From: JACJYM01 sp965230495
Lineage (GTDB): Bacteria; Bacteroidota; Bacteroidia; Chitinophagales; Saprospiraceae
NCBI GenBank assembly: GCA_965230495.1
Contig: OZ246004.1
Location: 310,001-374,000, forward strand
Direction: 5' to 3'
DNA length: 64,000 nucleotides
The translations under genes were made by a program, and so were the position numbers. Shown one piece after another: positions 8,529-17,605 of the stretch. Under the pieces are notes generated by a model. The model did not search any database. It worked only from the letters and a program-made list of their open reading frames with translations, and was not told the DNA's origin. How positions within the stretch are numbered: position 1 is the stretch's first letter; each line of letters opens with the position of its first letter.

Positions 8529-9842
8529 GTGAAAAGGATTTTGATAATAGGTGGAGGTGAAAGCGGAGTTGGTGCAGCACTACTTGCAAAAAAAAAGAAA
8601 TATGAGGTTTATCTCACGGATTTTGGAGAGATAAATCAAGAATATAAGGATGAATTAAATGAACATAATATCCCTTTTGAAGAAAGGGGACATAATATTG
8701 ATAAGATTAAGAGTTTTGGTTTCGACTTAATTGTCAAGAGCCCTGGAGTTCCGAATCATGCCCCAATCTTCGGCATGTTAAATATTGAAGATCGAAACGT
8801 AGTTTCGGAGATTGAGTTTGGTTCTATTCACTATTCGGGGAAAATTCTAGCTATCACTGGTAGCAACGGAAAAACGACAACTTCAGGGCTTCTTTTTCAT
8901 ATGCTTCATGAGGCCGGGTTGGTGGTCATTATTGGAGGTAACTATGGAAAGAGCTTTTGTCGATTAATTATGGATCAGCAGCCTGAATTTGCAGTGTTGG
9001 AAATCAGTAGTTTTCAACTGGATAATGTAAAAACATTTGCCCCCCAGGTCGCTATTTTGCTCAATATTACACCTGATCATCTTGATAGATATGAGTATGA
9101 TTTAGGTAAATACGCTAATGCAAAATTCAGGATTGCTGAAAACCAAAACAAGGATGATTTACTCATTGTGAATGGCGATGATGAAATCATTGAACAAGGA
9201 CTTAAAAGTAGGTCCTTTAATGCCAATGTGTACAAAGTATTTGAATCTCAATATGTTAAGGGGATTATAAGGGATGATATCGATCAAGTTTTTGATATTC
9301 CCTTAAAGGGTAAACACAATGCTTTTAATACATACTGTGCTATTACAGCTGCCAGAAGGGTAGGTGTTAAGGAGGAGGTGATACAGAGAGCATTGCTCAG
9401 TTTTAGGAATGAACCTCATAGGCTTGAAGAAGTAGCTATTATTGATGATGTAACTTTTATCAATGATAGCAAGGCGACCAATGTGGATGCAGTTTTTTAT
9501 GCTTTGGACGCTCTGGATTCCAAGATCATTTGGATTGCTGGTGGAACAGACAAAGGCAATGATTATGAGATGCTTAAAGAAGTGGCTAAGGCAAAAGTCA
9601 AGGCATTGATTTGTTTGGGAATAGATAATGAAAAGCTGGAGTCGTCCTTTAAAAATGTTATTCCGATCGCCATGCAGACGACTGATGTTAATCAGGCTGT
9701 GCAAAGTGCTTATGATATTGCCATGTCAGGAGAGACAGTTTTACTGTCACCTGCTTGTGCCAGTTTTGATTTATTTAAAAATTATATAGATCGTGGAGAT
9801 CAATTCAAGCTTGCTGTACATGATTTAGAAAAGAAAACTTAA
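8529..9842 (+). CDS. murD: UDP-N-acetylmuramoylalanine--D-glutamate ligase
   Basis: MurD adds D-glutamate to UDP-MurNAc-L-Ala with ATP. At 437 residues it has the N-terminal Rossmann loop LIIGGGESGVGAA, the P-loop GSNGKTTTSGLL, NITPDHLDRY, and NDSKATN in the C-terminal ligase region. The start is GTG at 8529, one base after the mraY stop; no ATG fits the conserved N-terminus. Translation is likely coupled to mraY. Confidence 0.95.
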   Translation: MKRILIIGGGESGVGAALLAKKKKYEVYLTDFGEINQEYKDELNEHNIPFEERGHNIDKIKSFGFDLIVKSPGVPNHAPIFGMLNIEDRNVVSEIEFGSIHYSGKILAITGSNGKTTTSGLLFHMLHEAGLVVIIGGNYGKSFCRLIMDQQPEFAVLEISSFQLDNVKTFAPQVAILLNITPDHLDRYEYDLGKYANAKFRIAENQNKDDLLIVNGDDEIIEQGLKSRSFNANVYKVFESQYVKGIIRDDIDQVFDIPLKGKHNAFNTYCAITAARRVGVKEEVIQRALLSFRNEPHRLEEVAIIDDVTFINDSKATNVDAVFYALDALDSKIIWIAGGTDKGNDYEMLKEVAKAKVKALICLGIDNEKLESSFKNVIPIAMQTTDVNQAVQSAYDIAMSGETVLLSPACASFDLFKNYIDRGDQFKLAVHDLEKKT

Positions 9843-9851
9843 TAAAATAAC

Positions 9852-11036
9852 TTGAACTCAATTATTCACTCATACCGCAATTTAAAAGGAGACAGGAGTC
9901 TTTGGTTGATTGTGTTTCTGTTGGCTATAGTTAGTCTTCTGGCTGTATATAGCTCTACAGGTAGTATGGCTTTCAAGGAAAGAGGAGGTAATACAGAATT
10001 CTTTCTTATGAAGCAAGCGGTGTTTGTGACCATAGGGATTTTCTTGACTTGGGTGAGCTATAAATTGCATTATATGCGGTATATGAGATTAGCTCCTATA
10101 TTGTTAATGATCAGTATACCCTTGTTGCTGTACACCATGTTTTTTGGGGCGGATATTAACCAAGCTAAAAGATGGATAATGATTCCTCTTTTAGATATTT
10201 CTTTTCAAACATCAGATTTGGCTAAGTTGGCACTAATCATATTTGTAGCTAGATCTTTAGCAATTAAACAGGATTTTATAAAAGATTTTAAACAGGCATT
10301 TTTGCCTATTATACTACCGGTGATTATCGTATGTGCATTAATTGCACCAGCTGATCTCTCAACAGCAGCGTTATTGTTCGTCACATGTCTGTTGATGATG
10401 TTTATCGGGAGAATATCTCTGAAATTTGTATTGATGCTTGGGTTGTCAGGTATAGCGGTTATCTCATTAATATTCTTATTAGGGTTGGTTTTTCCGGATA
10501 TGATTAGATCCACCACTTGGATCACGAGAGTTACAGAATTTCTTTCTCCAACAGAGACTGTATATCAGGTAGAGCAAGCTAAGATTGCGATTGCTTCAGG
10601 AGAGTGGTTTGGAGTAGGTCCGGGAAATAGCTTTCAACGGAATTTTGTTCCTTACGCATATGCGGATTGCATATTCGCTATTATTTGTGAGGAATATGGT
10701 ATGATAGGTGGTTTTGTACTAATACTCATTTATCTATGGCTATTATTTAGGTGCATAAGTATAGTAACTAGATCACCGAAGGCATTTGGAGCCATTTTAG
10801 CAATGGGGTTGGCCTTGAATATTGTAATACAAGCATTTGCTAATATTTCTGTATCGGTACAGTTAGTTCCGGCAACGGGATTGACATTACCTATGGTGAG
10901 TATGGGAGGAACATCCCTGTTATTTACTTGTATTTCTATGGGAATTATACTCAGTGTTAGCAGATATGTGGAACAGGCTGAAGAGAAGAAAAAAGAGTTG
11001 AATGAAATTGAATTGATCAATGCGGATAGTAATTAG
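9852..11036 (+). CDS. ftsW: Septal peptidoglycan glycosyltransferase FtsW
   Basis: A SEDS-family polytopic membrane protein of 394 residues with about ten hydrophobic segments. FtsW polymerises lipid II at the septum with FtsI. Family motifs include AVYSSTGS near the N-terminus, QAKIAIASGEWFGVGPGNS, AICEEYGMIGG and VPATGLTLPMVSMGGTS near the C-terminus. The start appears to be TTG at 9852, nine bases after the murD stop, because it is the only start in frame before the first transmembrane segment. The 3' end overlaps murG by 17 bp. Its position in dcw favours FtsW over RodA. Confidence 0.94.
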   Translation: MNSIIHSYRNLKGDRSLWLIVFLLAIVSLLAVYSSTGSMAFKERGGNTEFFLMKQAVFVTIGIFLTWVSYKLHYMRYMRLAPILLMISIPLLLYTMFFGADINQAKRWIMIPLLDISFQTSDLAKLALIIFVARSLAIKQDFIKDFKQAFLPIILPVIIVCALIAPADLSTAALLFVTCLLMMFIGRISLKFVLMLGLSGIAVISLIFLLGLVFPDMIRSTTWITRVTEFLSPTETVYQVEQAKIAIASGEWFGVGPGNSFQRNFVPYAYADCIFAIICEEYGMIGGFVLILIYLWLLFRCISIVTRSPKAFGAILAMGLALNIVIQAFANISVSVQLVPATGLTLPMVSMGGTSLLFTCISMGIILSVSRYVEQAEEKKKELNEIELINADSN

Positions 11037-12117
11037 TGGAGGAGGAACAGGAGGGCATGTATTTCCTGCTATAGCGATAGCAGACGCATTGAAAAAAAGA
11101 GATAAAAAAATTGAAATACTATTTGTTGGTGCCAAAGGTAAATTGGAAATGCAAAAGGTACCGGCAGCAGGTTATCCAATCAAAGGATTGTGGATAAGTG
11201 GATTTCAAAGAAAGTTGACATTAAGGAATGTACTATTTCCACTCAAATTAGTGGTTTCAATGTTTAATGCCCTGTGGATATTAATCAGATTTAAACCAAA
11301 TGTAGCTGTAGGAGTCGGAGGCTATGCCAGTGGTCCTATTTTAAAATCGGCTCATTGGTTAGGCATACCAACTGTAATTCAAGAGCAGAATAGTTACGCA
11401 GGAGTTACAAATAGAATATTGGCAAAAAAGTCAAGAAAAATTTGTGTGGCATACCCAGATATGGGAAGGTATTTTGATAAAGAAAAAATAGCTTTTACAG
11501 GAAACCCTGTAAGAGAGGAAATAGTAAAAAAAGATATTGAAACGTCGGACGCTAAAGACAACCTTGGATTGGATCGAAATAAGAAAACTGTTCTAATTGT
11601 AGGAGGTAGTCTGGGAGCAAGATCGTTAAACGAAGCTATCCGAAACAATAAAGACTTTTGGGCTGAGAATCCGGAAGTACAACTTTTTTGGCAGGTTGGT
11701 AAACTGTATTACGAAGACTACAAGAATAGTGAAGTAGCACGGATGCCAAATGTAAATGTTGTAGCCTTTGTTGAGGATATGGCCATGGCTTATAGTGCAG
11801 CTGACTTGATAGTTTGTAGAGCAGGAGCTCTTACAATATCAGAGCTAGCCATTGTTAAAAAGCCGGCGATCTTGGTCCCATCTCCGAACGTTGCTGAGGA
11901 TCATCAAACGAAAAATGCGATGGCTTTGGTTAGGGAAAATGCAGCATGGATGTGTCTTGATAGTGAAGTGTCAGAGAAACTTCCCGAACTACTTAGCAAT
12001 ATCTTATTTGAAAAAGGAAAAAATGATGATATATCAGTCAATTTGGAAAAATTTGCTAAACCTAATGCAGCTGAACATATCACGGAAATAATATTAGATA
12101 TCATTGATCAGAAGTGA
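11020..12117 (+). CDS. murG: Lipid II synthase MurG
   Basis: MurG transfers GlcNAc from UDP-GlcNAc to lipid I on the inner face of the membrane. The GT-B fold protein has 365 residues. The N-terminal glycine-rich loop is SGGGTGGHVFPAIAIA, followed by GVGGYASGP, IQEQNSYAGVTNR and TGNPVR. The C-terminal donor site includes GGSLGARSLN, CRAGALTISE and PSPNVAEDHQ. The gene overlaps ftsW by 17 bp. A 176-bp spacer with two stem-loops separates it from murC. Confidence 0.96.
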   Translation: MRIVISGGGTGGHVFPAIAIADALKKRDKKIEILFVGAKGKLEMQKVPAAGYPIKGLWISGFQRKLTLRNVLFPLKLVVSMFNALWILIRFKPNVAVGVGGYASGPILKSAHWLGIPTVIQEQNSYAGVTNRILAKKSRKICVAYPDMGRYFDKEKIAFTGNPVREEIVKKDIETSDAKDNLGLDRNKKTVLIVGGSLGARSLNEAIRNNKDFWAENPEVQLFWQVGKLYYEDYKNSEVARMPNVNVVAFVEDMAMAYSAADLIVCRAGALTISELAIVKKPAILVPSPNVAEDHQTKNAMALVRENAAWMCLDSEVSEKLPELLSNILFEKGKNDDISVNLEKFAKPNAAEHITEIILDIIDQK

Positions 12118-12293
12118 TTAAGGACGAAATGTCAATGGTAATTCCATTTGACGAAAAAGAATGATAAACAGATGAAACAAGCTTGTAAAAAAGGCTTTTG
12201 CGTAAAAGAAATGTCCTATGCAGTTTGGATAGGACTTGTAAGTGATTATTAGCGAGTTCCATATGGCCATTAAAAAACGAGGAAAATGAACAT
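12118..12293 (+). other. structured murG-murC spacer with two stem-loops and two tiny ORFs
   Basis: Two hairpins are visible. The first pairs GTCAATGG (12131-12138) with CCATTTGAC (12144-12152), with one bulge. The second is a perfect 7-bp stem, GTCCTAT (12213-12219) with ATAGGAC (12229-12235) and a 9-nt loop. A 10-bp palindrome ACAAGCTTGT lies at 12177-12186. Short frames of 11 codons (12129) and 26 codons (12172-12252) also fit. None has a T tract like a terminator. A leader or attenuator for murC is possible; function is unknown. Confidence 0.4.
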
Positions 12294-13667
12294 ATGAAAT
12301 TGAATGACGTAAAATCTGTTTTTTTTATAGGTATTGGAGGTATTGGAATGAGTGCTTTAGCAAGGTACTTAAACGAGAAGGGGATAAAAGTGACAGGTTA
12401 TGATAAGACAGAAACCGCTTTGACCAAAAAGTTGGCCGAAGAAAACATTGACATACATTACAAGGAGGATGTCGAGCTAATTCCTGATAGGGTAGATTTA
12501 GCAATATGGACACCAGCTATACCTCAAGAACACAAGCAATTGGTATTTCTGAGAAAGCAGGGAATTCCACTAATAAAAAGGGCAGAGCTTTTAGGTTTGA
12601 TTGCTAATGAGATGAGATCGATAGCAGTAGCGGGTACTCATGGAAAAACAACAACGAGTACCATGATAGCTTATCTGGCAGATCAATTGGGATTGAAAAT
12701 ATCGGCTTTTTTAGGAGGTATTTCTACCGATTTTGGGACTAATCTCGTCATTGGAAAGTCCGATTGGGTAGTTGTAGAAGCTGATGAATTTGATAGATCT
12801 TTTTTACATCTTACACCAGAGGTTAGTGTGATTAATTCTATGGACGCTGATCATCTGGATATCTATGGAGATGAAGAAAGTTTAGTCTCAGCTTTTAATC
12901 TATTTGTCTTGAATACTAAGAATGAAGGAAAAGTAGTGATAAATGAAAGAATAGTAGATAGATTAACAAATGCTACCCGAAAAGAATTAGATGACAGGAA
13001 GGTCAAAATTATCACATTTGGTGAGACAGGTGATGCCAGATATAAAAATGTAATGCTAAAGGACGGAGTATTTCATTTTGATTATGAATATGGAGAGATT
13101 AAGCTTAAAAATATAGCTTTAGCACTGCCAGGTTTTCATAATCTAGAAAATATAGTGGCAAGCCTTACAACTCTGAGTTTAGCAGGGGTAGATATGACTG
13201 ATGTGAAGAATAGGATTCAAAGTTTCCGTGGTATTAAAAGAAGATTTGAAAGGATTTTCGATAGTGCGGGAAGTGTTTTTTTTGATGACTATGCTCATCA
13301 TCCTACTGAAATAGAAGTGACAGTTAAGTCTTTAAAGGCTATGTATCCTGATAAAAAGATATTGGGTGTTTTTCAGCCGCATCTTTTCTCAAGAACTAAA
13401 GACTTTTATTTCGGATTCGGCAATACGCTTGATATGTTAGATGAGGTGATTTTGTTACCCATCTATCCGGCAAGAGAGTTGCCTATTGAAGGAGTTAGTA
13501 GTGGTATGATCATGGAAGTAATGAAAAATCGTAATGTAGTTATAGTAAGGTATAGTGATTTATTAGAAGAATTGAAAACTAAGGATTTTGATGTTTTGGT
13601 AACACTGGGAGCCGGAGATATAGATAGATGGGTCCCAAAGATAAAAGAATGGCTGATTAATGGCTAG
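12294..13667 (+). CDS. murC: UDP-N-acetylmuramate--L-alanine ligase
   Basis: MurC adds the first L-alanine of the stem peptide with ATP. It has 457 residues. The N-terminal Rossmann loop is FIGIGGIGMSALA, the P-loop GTHGKTTTSTM, followed by VVEADEFDRSFL, DADHLDIYG, DDYAHHPTEI and FQPHLFSR, all typical. The ATG at 12294 follows a 176-bp leader. The last 8 bp overlap ftsQ. Confidence 0.96.
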   Translation: MKLNDVKSVFFIGIGGIGMSALARYLNEKGIKVTGYDKTETALTKKLAEENIDIHYKEDVELIPDRVDLAIWTPAIPQEHKQLVFLRKQGIPLIKRAELLGLIANEMRSIAVAGTHGKTTTSTMIAYLADQLGLKISAFLGGISTDFGTNLVIGKSDWVVVEADEFDRSFLHLTPEVSVINSMDADHLDIYGDEESLVSAFNLFVLNTKNEGKVVINERIVDRLTNATRKELDDRKVKIITFGETGDARYKNVMLKDGVFHFDYEYGEIKLKNIALALPGFHNLENIVASLTTLSLAGVDMTDVKNRIQSFRGIKRRFERIFDSAGSVFFDDYAHHPTEIEVTVKSLKAMYPDKKILGVFQPHLFSRTKDFYFGFGNTLDMLDEVILLPIYPARELPIEGVSSGMIMEVMKNRNVVIVRYSDLLEELKTKDFDVLVTLGAGDIDRWVPKIKEWLING

Positions 13668-14442
13668 AAAGAAAGGAAATAGAAAATATGGTGATTGGTT
13701 ATGGATGATAGCAGTGGTTATTATCATGGGATTGCTATACCTTTCTGTAGAAAGAAAGTCCTCAGAGTCAATAGAAAGCATATCTATCAATATCAAACCT
13801 TTGAAGGGAAAGCAATATTTAATAACCAAAAAGGATGTTAGAAAGAAATTTACTAATTATCTGGGTTATGACTTAGCCAATGTAACGATAGAAGAATTGG
13901 AATTGTTAGAACTGGAAGAATTGCTTAATGGTGATGTTAGGGTATCCAGAGCGGAAGTCTTTGTGGATAGTAAAGAGAGATTGCAGATTTGGATTTTACA
14001 AAAGGACCCAATAGTTAGAGTGTCTAATGGAATAGACAAACACTATTATTTGGATAAAAAAGGAGCTCAAATACCCGTCGAGTTGGCCCCGGCAATAAGG
14101 GTTCCGCTGGCAACTGGTGATATAGAATCGTACGATGTAAAATTATTGACAAGTGATAAGAAATCAAGGTTGAAGGAAGTGTTTGAACTTTCTCAATTCG
14201 TTAACAATGATGTTTTTTTAAGCTCATTGATTGAACAGATAAATATTGATGATTCGGGGCATATAACTTTAGTTCCTAAGATAGGAAGACAAACGGTTAG
14301 TCTAGGAGATATCAGTGATTTAGAGGATAAAATTGAAAACTTAAAGATTTTTTATAAAGGAGGAATGCCACATATTGGGTGGCGTGATAAGAGTGTTTTG
14401 AAATTAGATTATAAAGGACAGGTAGTTAAAGAAAATTTGTAA
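13660..14442 (+). CDS. ftsQ: Cell division protein FtsQ/DivIB
   Basis: A bitopic membrane protein of 260 residues. It has a short basic cytosolic tail, one transmembrane segment (about 13-29) and a periplasmic part with a POTRA-like start (residues about 40-110, containing YLITKKDVRKKF). FtsQ links FtsB/FtsL to the divisome. Sequence is weakly conserved; assignment relies on topology and on position between murC and ftsA. It overlaps murC by 8 bp, and ftsA follows after 30 bp. Confidence 0.87.
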   Translation: MARKKGNRKYGDWLWMIAVVIIMGLLYLSVERKSSESIESISINIKPLKGKQYLITKKDVRKKFTNYLGYDLANVTIEELELLELEELLNGDVRVSRAEVFVDSKERLQIWILQKDPIVRVSNGIDKHYYLDKKGAQIPVELAPAIRVPLATGDIESYDVKLLTSDKKSRLKEVFELSQFVNNDVFLSSLIEQINIDDSGHITLVPKIGRQTVSLGDISDLEDKIENLKIFYKGGMPHIGWRDKSVLKLDYKGQVVKENL

Positions 14443-14472
14443 TTATTTATTTGAAATTTAAATATTTTCATC

Positions 14473-15807
14473 ATGAATGAAAGACAATTCCCAAATAGTG
14501 AAATAGCAGTTGCTCTGGATATTGGAACGACCAAGGTTTGTGCCATTGCCGGAAGACTTAACGAATATGGAAAGATTGAAGTATTGGGTGTAGGTACCGT
14601 TAAATCAGAAGGAGTATCCCGAGGCGTGGTTTCCAATATTGATAAAACTGTAAGGGCGATAAAAGAGGCAGTCGAACATGCAGAAAGAAGTGCCCAATGT
14701 AAGTTTAAAGTGGTTCATGTGGGAATAGCAGGACAGCATATCAAAAGCTTACATCATCATGGTGTTTATATAAGGCCTGATGCCAATGATGAAATAAGCA
14801 ATGCGGATGTCAATAAGTTGATTGATGACATGCATAAGCTTGTCTTACCTCCCGGAGATAAGATACTTCACGTAATTCCACAAGAATTTACAGTCGATAA
14901 CGAACAGGATATCATTGATCCTATCGGCATGAGCGGCGTACGGTTAGAGGCTAATTTTCACATAATAACTGGCCAGATTTCTGCATCTAAGAATATTATT
15001 AAATGTGTTGAAAAAGCCGGGCTTGAGGTAGCAGATGTTACATTAGAGCCTATCGCTTCATCCAGCTCGGTATTGAGTCATGATGAAAAAGAAGCTGGAG
15101 TGGCACTGGTTGACATTGGTGGAGGTACTACCGATATTACCATTTTTAAGGATGGAATTATTAGGCATACCGCTGTAGTTCCTTTTGGTGGCAATGTGAT
15201 TACCAAGGATATCATGGAAGGATGTGCAGTACTCAATGACCAAGCGGAAAAACTGAAGGTAAGATTTGGCTCTGCCCTTGCTGATGAGATTTATGATAAT
15301 AGAATTATTACCATTCAAGGCTTTAGAGGTAGAGATCATAAGGAAGTATCAGAAAAAAACTTAGCCCGCATAGTGCAGGCGAGAGTAGAGGAGATTTTTG
15401 ATTATGTGTTATGGGAGATCAGAAGATCGGGCTTCGAGAAAAAGTTGATTGCGGGTATTGTATTAACAGGTGGAGGATCATTACTTAAAAATATTGATCT
15501 ACTAGCTGAGTATCACACAGGCCTTTCGGCAAGAATCGGAGAACCGGTAGAACATCTAGCTCATGGATATTCCAGTCAGTTAGTTAGTCCCATTTACGCC
15601 ACAGCGGTAGGATTGCTTAAATATACTATTGACAATGGAGAGTTTGGGCAGGAATATGTGGAATATAACAAAGAACAAGAGGTGTCAGATCTGGCAGAAA
15701 CTGAGCAGGAGACAGAAGTTGAAGAAGATGAAAAACCGAAATGGTTCAACAAATTGTATTCAATGACAAAAGAGTTTTTTGAGGCGACTCCCGATTCGGA
15801 CTTTTAA
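14473..15807 (+). CDS. ftsA: Cell division protein FtsA
   Basis: An actin-like ATPase of 444 residues that anchors FtsZ to the membrane. It has the phosphate-1 motif ALDIGTTKVCAIAG, the SHS2/1C subdomain, the phosphate-2 loop LVDIGGGTTDITIF and the adenosine motif IVLTGGGSLLKNI. An acidic linker (about 400-425) leads to a C-terminal KWFNKLYSMTKEFF segment, which looks like the amphipathic membrane-targeting helix. It lies 46 bp before ftsZ. Confidence 0.96.
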   Translation: MNERQFPNSEIAVALDIGTTKVCAIAGRLNEYGKIEVLGVGTVKSEGVSRGVVSNIDKTVRAIKEAVEHAERSAQCKFKVVHVGIAGQHIKSLHHHGVYIRPDANDEISNADVNKLIDDMHKLVLPPGDKILHVIPQEFTVDNEQDIIDPIGMSGVRLEANFHIITGQISASKNIIKCVEKAGLEVADVTLEPIASSSSVLSHDEKEAGVALVDIGGGTTDITIFKDGIIRHTAVVPFGGNVITKDIMEGCAVLNDQAEKLKVRFGSALADEIYDNRIITIQGFRGRDHKEVSEKNLARIVQARVEEIFDYVLWEIRRSGFEKKLIAGIVLTGGGSLLKNIDLLAEYHTGLSARIGEPVEHLAHGYSSQLVSPIYATAVGLLKYTIDNGEFGQEYVEYNKEQEVSDLAETEQETEVEEDEKPKWFNKLYSMTKEFFEATPDSDF

Positions 15808-15853
15808 AACTAGGCTTACTCAATAATTACTAAAACACTAAAAAACAAATAAA

Positions 15854-17290
15854 ATGGTTTTCGATATTCCAAAAAAAGAAGGAAACATCATCAGAGTACT
15901 GGGTGTAGGTGGTGGCGGTGGTAATGCCGTAGCACACATGTACAATCAGGGTATTAAAGGAGTAGACTTCGCCATCTGTAATACTGATAAACAGGCGATG
16001 GACAAAAATCCCGTACCAACGAAAATTATCCTTGGTCCAAATTTAAAGGAGGGGAGAGGTGCTGGCTCCATACCTGAAGTGGGTAAACAAGCTTGTATCG
16101 AATCTATAGATGAAGTACGAACCTTTTTGGATGATGGCACCAAGATGCTTTTTATTACTGCCGGAATGGGTGGTGGTACTGGAACAGGTGCGGCTCCTAT
16201 TATAGCCAAAGCTGCGAAGGAGATGGGAATCTTAACCGTGGGTATTGTTACTCTTCCGTTTAAGTTTGAAGGATTAAAGAGACAGCGTCAGGCGGCAGAG
16301 GGATTAGAAAACCTTAAAAAAAATGTAGATTCTTTTTTAGTCATTTCTAATGACAGGCTTAGAGAAATATTTGGAGACTTAGGTCTATCGGAAGCATTTT
16401 CTCAGGCTGATAATATCCTTTCTACGGCGGCTAAAGGCATTTCGGAAATTATTACAGTTCCGGGAAAGGTAAATGTTGACTTCGAAGATGTGAATACGGT
16501 AATGAGAAATAGCGGAGTGACTATTATGGGTAACTCTGTTGCAGAAGGTGATGATCGAGCAAGAAAAGCGATAGCATCGGCACTTAACTCTCCTTTGTTA
16601 GAGGATAATGATATCAGAGGAGCTCAACATATTCTACTTAATATCACATCGGGCACCAAAGAGATGACCATGGATGAGATAGGAGAAATTACTGAATATG
16701 TACAAGAAGAAGCAGGCTATGGTACTGATTTGATTTGGGGACATTGTACTGATGAGACCATAGGTGAGAAAATATCTATCACGCTTATTGCCACCGGTTT
16801 TAAAGAAGGAAAGTCTAATAGAAATCTTGTGGAAGAAAAGAAGACCAAAGTATCTCTTGAGAATGATTTTCAGTTTGTAGAAGAAGAAGTTGCTCCGGAT
16901 TTTGGCTATGCGGGGTCGGAATCAAGTACAACAATAGAATTTGAAGATATTCCAGCAGTAATGCCCAAATCTGAAATGGCGGTAACTGAAATCAAAGAAG
17001 ATAGATTGGATAATGAAAAGGAAACACTTCAGATGCGTGAGGCTAAGAAAAAGAGAATAGAGCTGGATAGTGCAAGAAGAGAATTCTTAAGAAAAAGTGC
17101 AAGCAAGCCTTTAGATAATCCAAAGGATATTATCGATATGGAAAATATTCCTGCATATAAAAGGAGGAATGTAGTATTGGAGAATGTGGAGAAAAAGGAA
17201 GGACATAGGTTGTCAGATAAAAGTATGGAGGTCGACGAAAATGGCCCTAAACTATCTAATAACTCTTTCCTATTTGATAATGTGGATTAG
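15854..17290 (+). CDS. ftsZ: Cell division GTPase FtsZ
   Basis: Tubulin-like GTPase that forms the division ring. The 478-residue protein begins with GVGGGGGNAVAHMYNQGI, carries the tubulin signature GGGTGTG at 106-112, and has the T7-loop region NVDFEDVNTVM. After the conserved core (to about 325) comes a long acidic and charged linker of about 140 residues, as in other Bacteroidota. A basic segment with RREFLRKSASKPLDNPKDI and IPAYKRRNV lies near the end. It is the last gene of dcw and is followed 75 bp later by a clear terminator. Confidence 0.97.
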   Translation: MVFDIPKKEGNIIRVLGVGGGGGNAVAHMYNQGIKGVDFAICNTDKQAMDKNPVPTKIILGPNLKEGRGAGSIPEVGKQACIESIDEVRTFLDDGTKMLFITAGMGGGTGTGAAPIIAKAAKEMGILTVGIVTLPFKFEGLKRQRQAAEGLENLKKNVDSFLVISNDRLREIFGDLGLSEAFSQADNILSTAAKGISEIITVPGKVNVDFEDVNTVMRNSGVTIMGNSVAEGDDRARKAIASALNSPLLEDNDIRGAQHILLNITSGTKEMTMDEIGEITEYVQEEAGYGTDLIWGHCTDETIGEKISITLIATGFKEGKSNRNLVEEKKTKVSLENDFQFVEEEVAPDFGYAGSESSTTIEFEDIPAVMPKSEMAVTEIKEDRLDNEKETLQMREAKKKRIELDSARREFLRKSASKPLDNPKDIIDMENIPAYKRRNVVLENVEKKEGHRLSDKSMEVDENGPKLSNNSFLFDNVD

Positions 17291-17364
17291 CATGAATTAG
17301 ATAACAAATTGGATTTTCGTTTTTTATATATAATTAATCTTTAACGAGATTGGTTTATTGTCTT

Positions 17365-17388
17365 CCCGGGTGCTCGCCCGGGTTTTTT
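17365..17388 (+). terminator. Rho-independent terminator after ftsZ
   Basis: CCCGGG (17365-17370), a 6-nt loop, CCCGGG (17377-17382), then six T residues (17383-17388). This is a textbook intrinsic terminator, 75 bp after ftsZ, and marks the end of the dcw cluster. Confidence 0.92.
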
Positions 17389-17512
17389 GTTTTATAACCC
17401 TAATATTTAATATTATCAGATAAAAATTATGACTTGTTATAAAACGCTATAATTATCACAGATAATTACCTTGAAATAGCAGTATAAATCTTTAGTTAAA
17501 ATTATTCTGAAA

Positions 17513-17543
17513 TAATTATTTGCATTCCAAATGCAAATAATTA
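17513..17543. repeat. perfect 14-bp inverted repeat between convergent genes
   Basis: The arms 17513-17526 and 17530-17543 are perfect reverse complements (TAATTATTTGCATT is the left arm) around a 3-nt CCA loop. No T tract follows. It lies between ftsZ and the convergent dehydrogenase gene. It could be a cruciform, a protein binding site or an RNA end structure. Confidence 0.6.
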
Positions 17544-17565
17544 AGATTTATAGTTTTCATTAGTT

Positions 17566-17605
17566 AAAGGGGCTTATAAGATCGATTTATAGGTCCCTTT
17601 TTATT
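17566..17605 (+). terminator. hairpin with T tract at the end of the convergent region
   Basis: AAAGGGGCTTATAA (17566-17579) pairs with TTATAGGTCCCTTT (17587-17600), with one mismatch and one G-T pair, and TTTTTATT runs across its 3' edge. On the plus strand it is a back-up intrinsic terminator behind the ftsZ one. On the minus strand the same stem begins right after the dehydrogenase stop codon but lacks a clear T tract there. Confidence 0.55.

Noticed and set aside
9303..9704. 133-codon minus-strand frame inside murD
   Set aside because: Antisense of a well-conserved ligase domain; no recognisable protein features.
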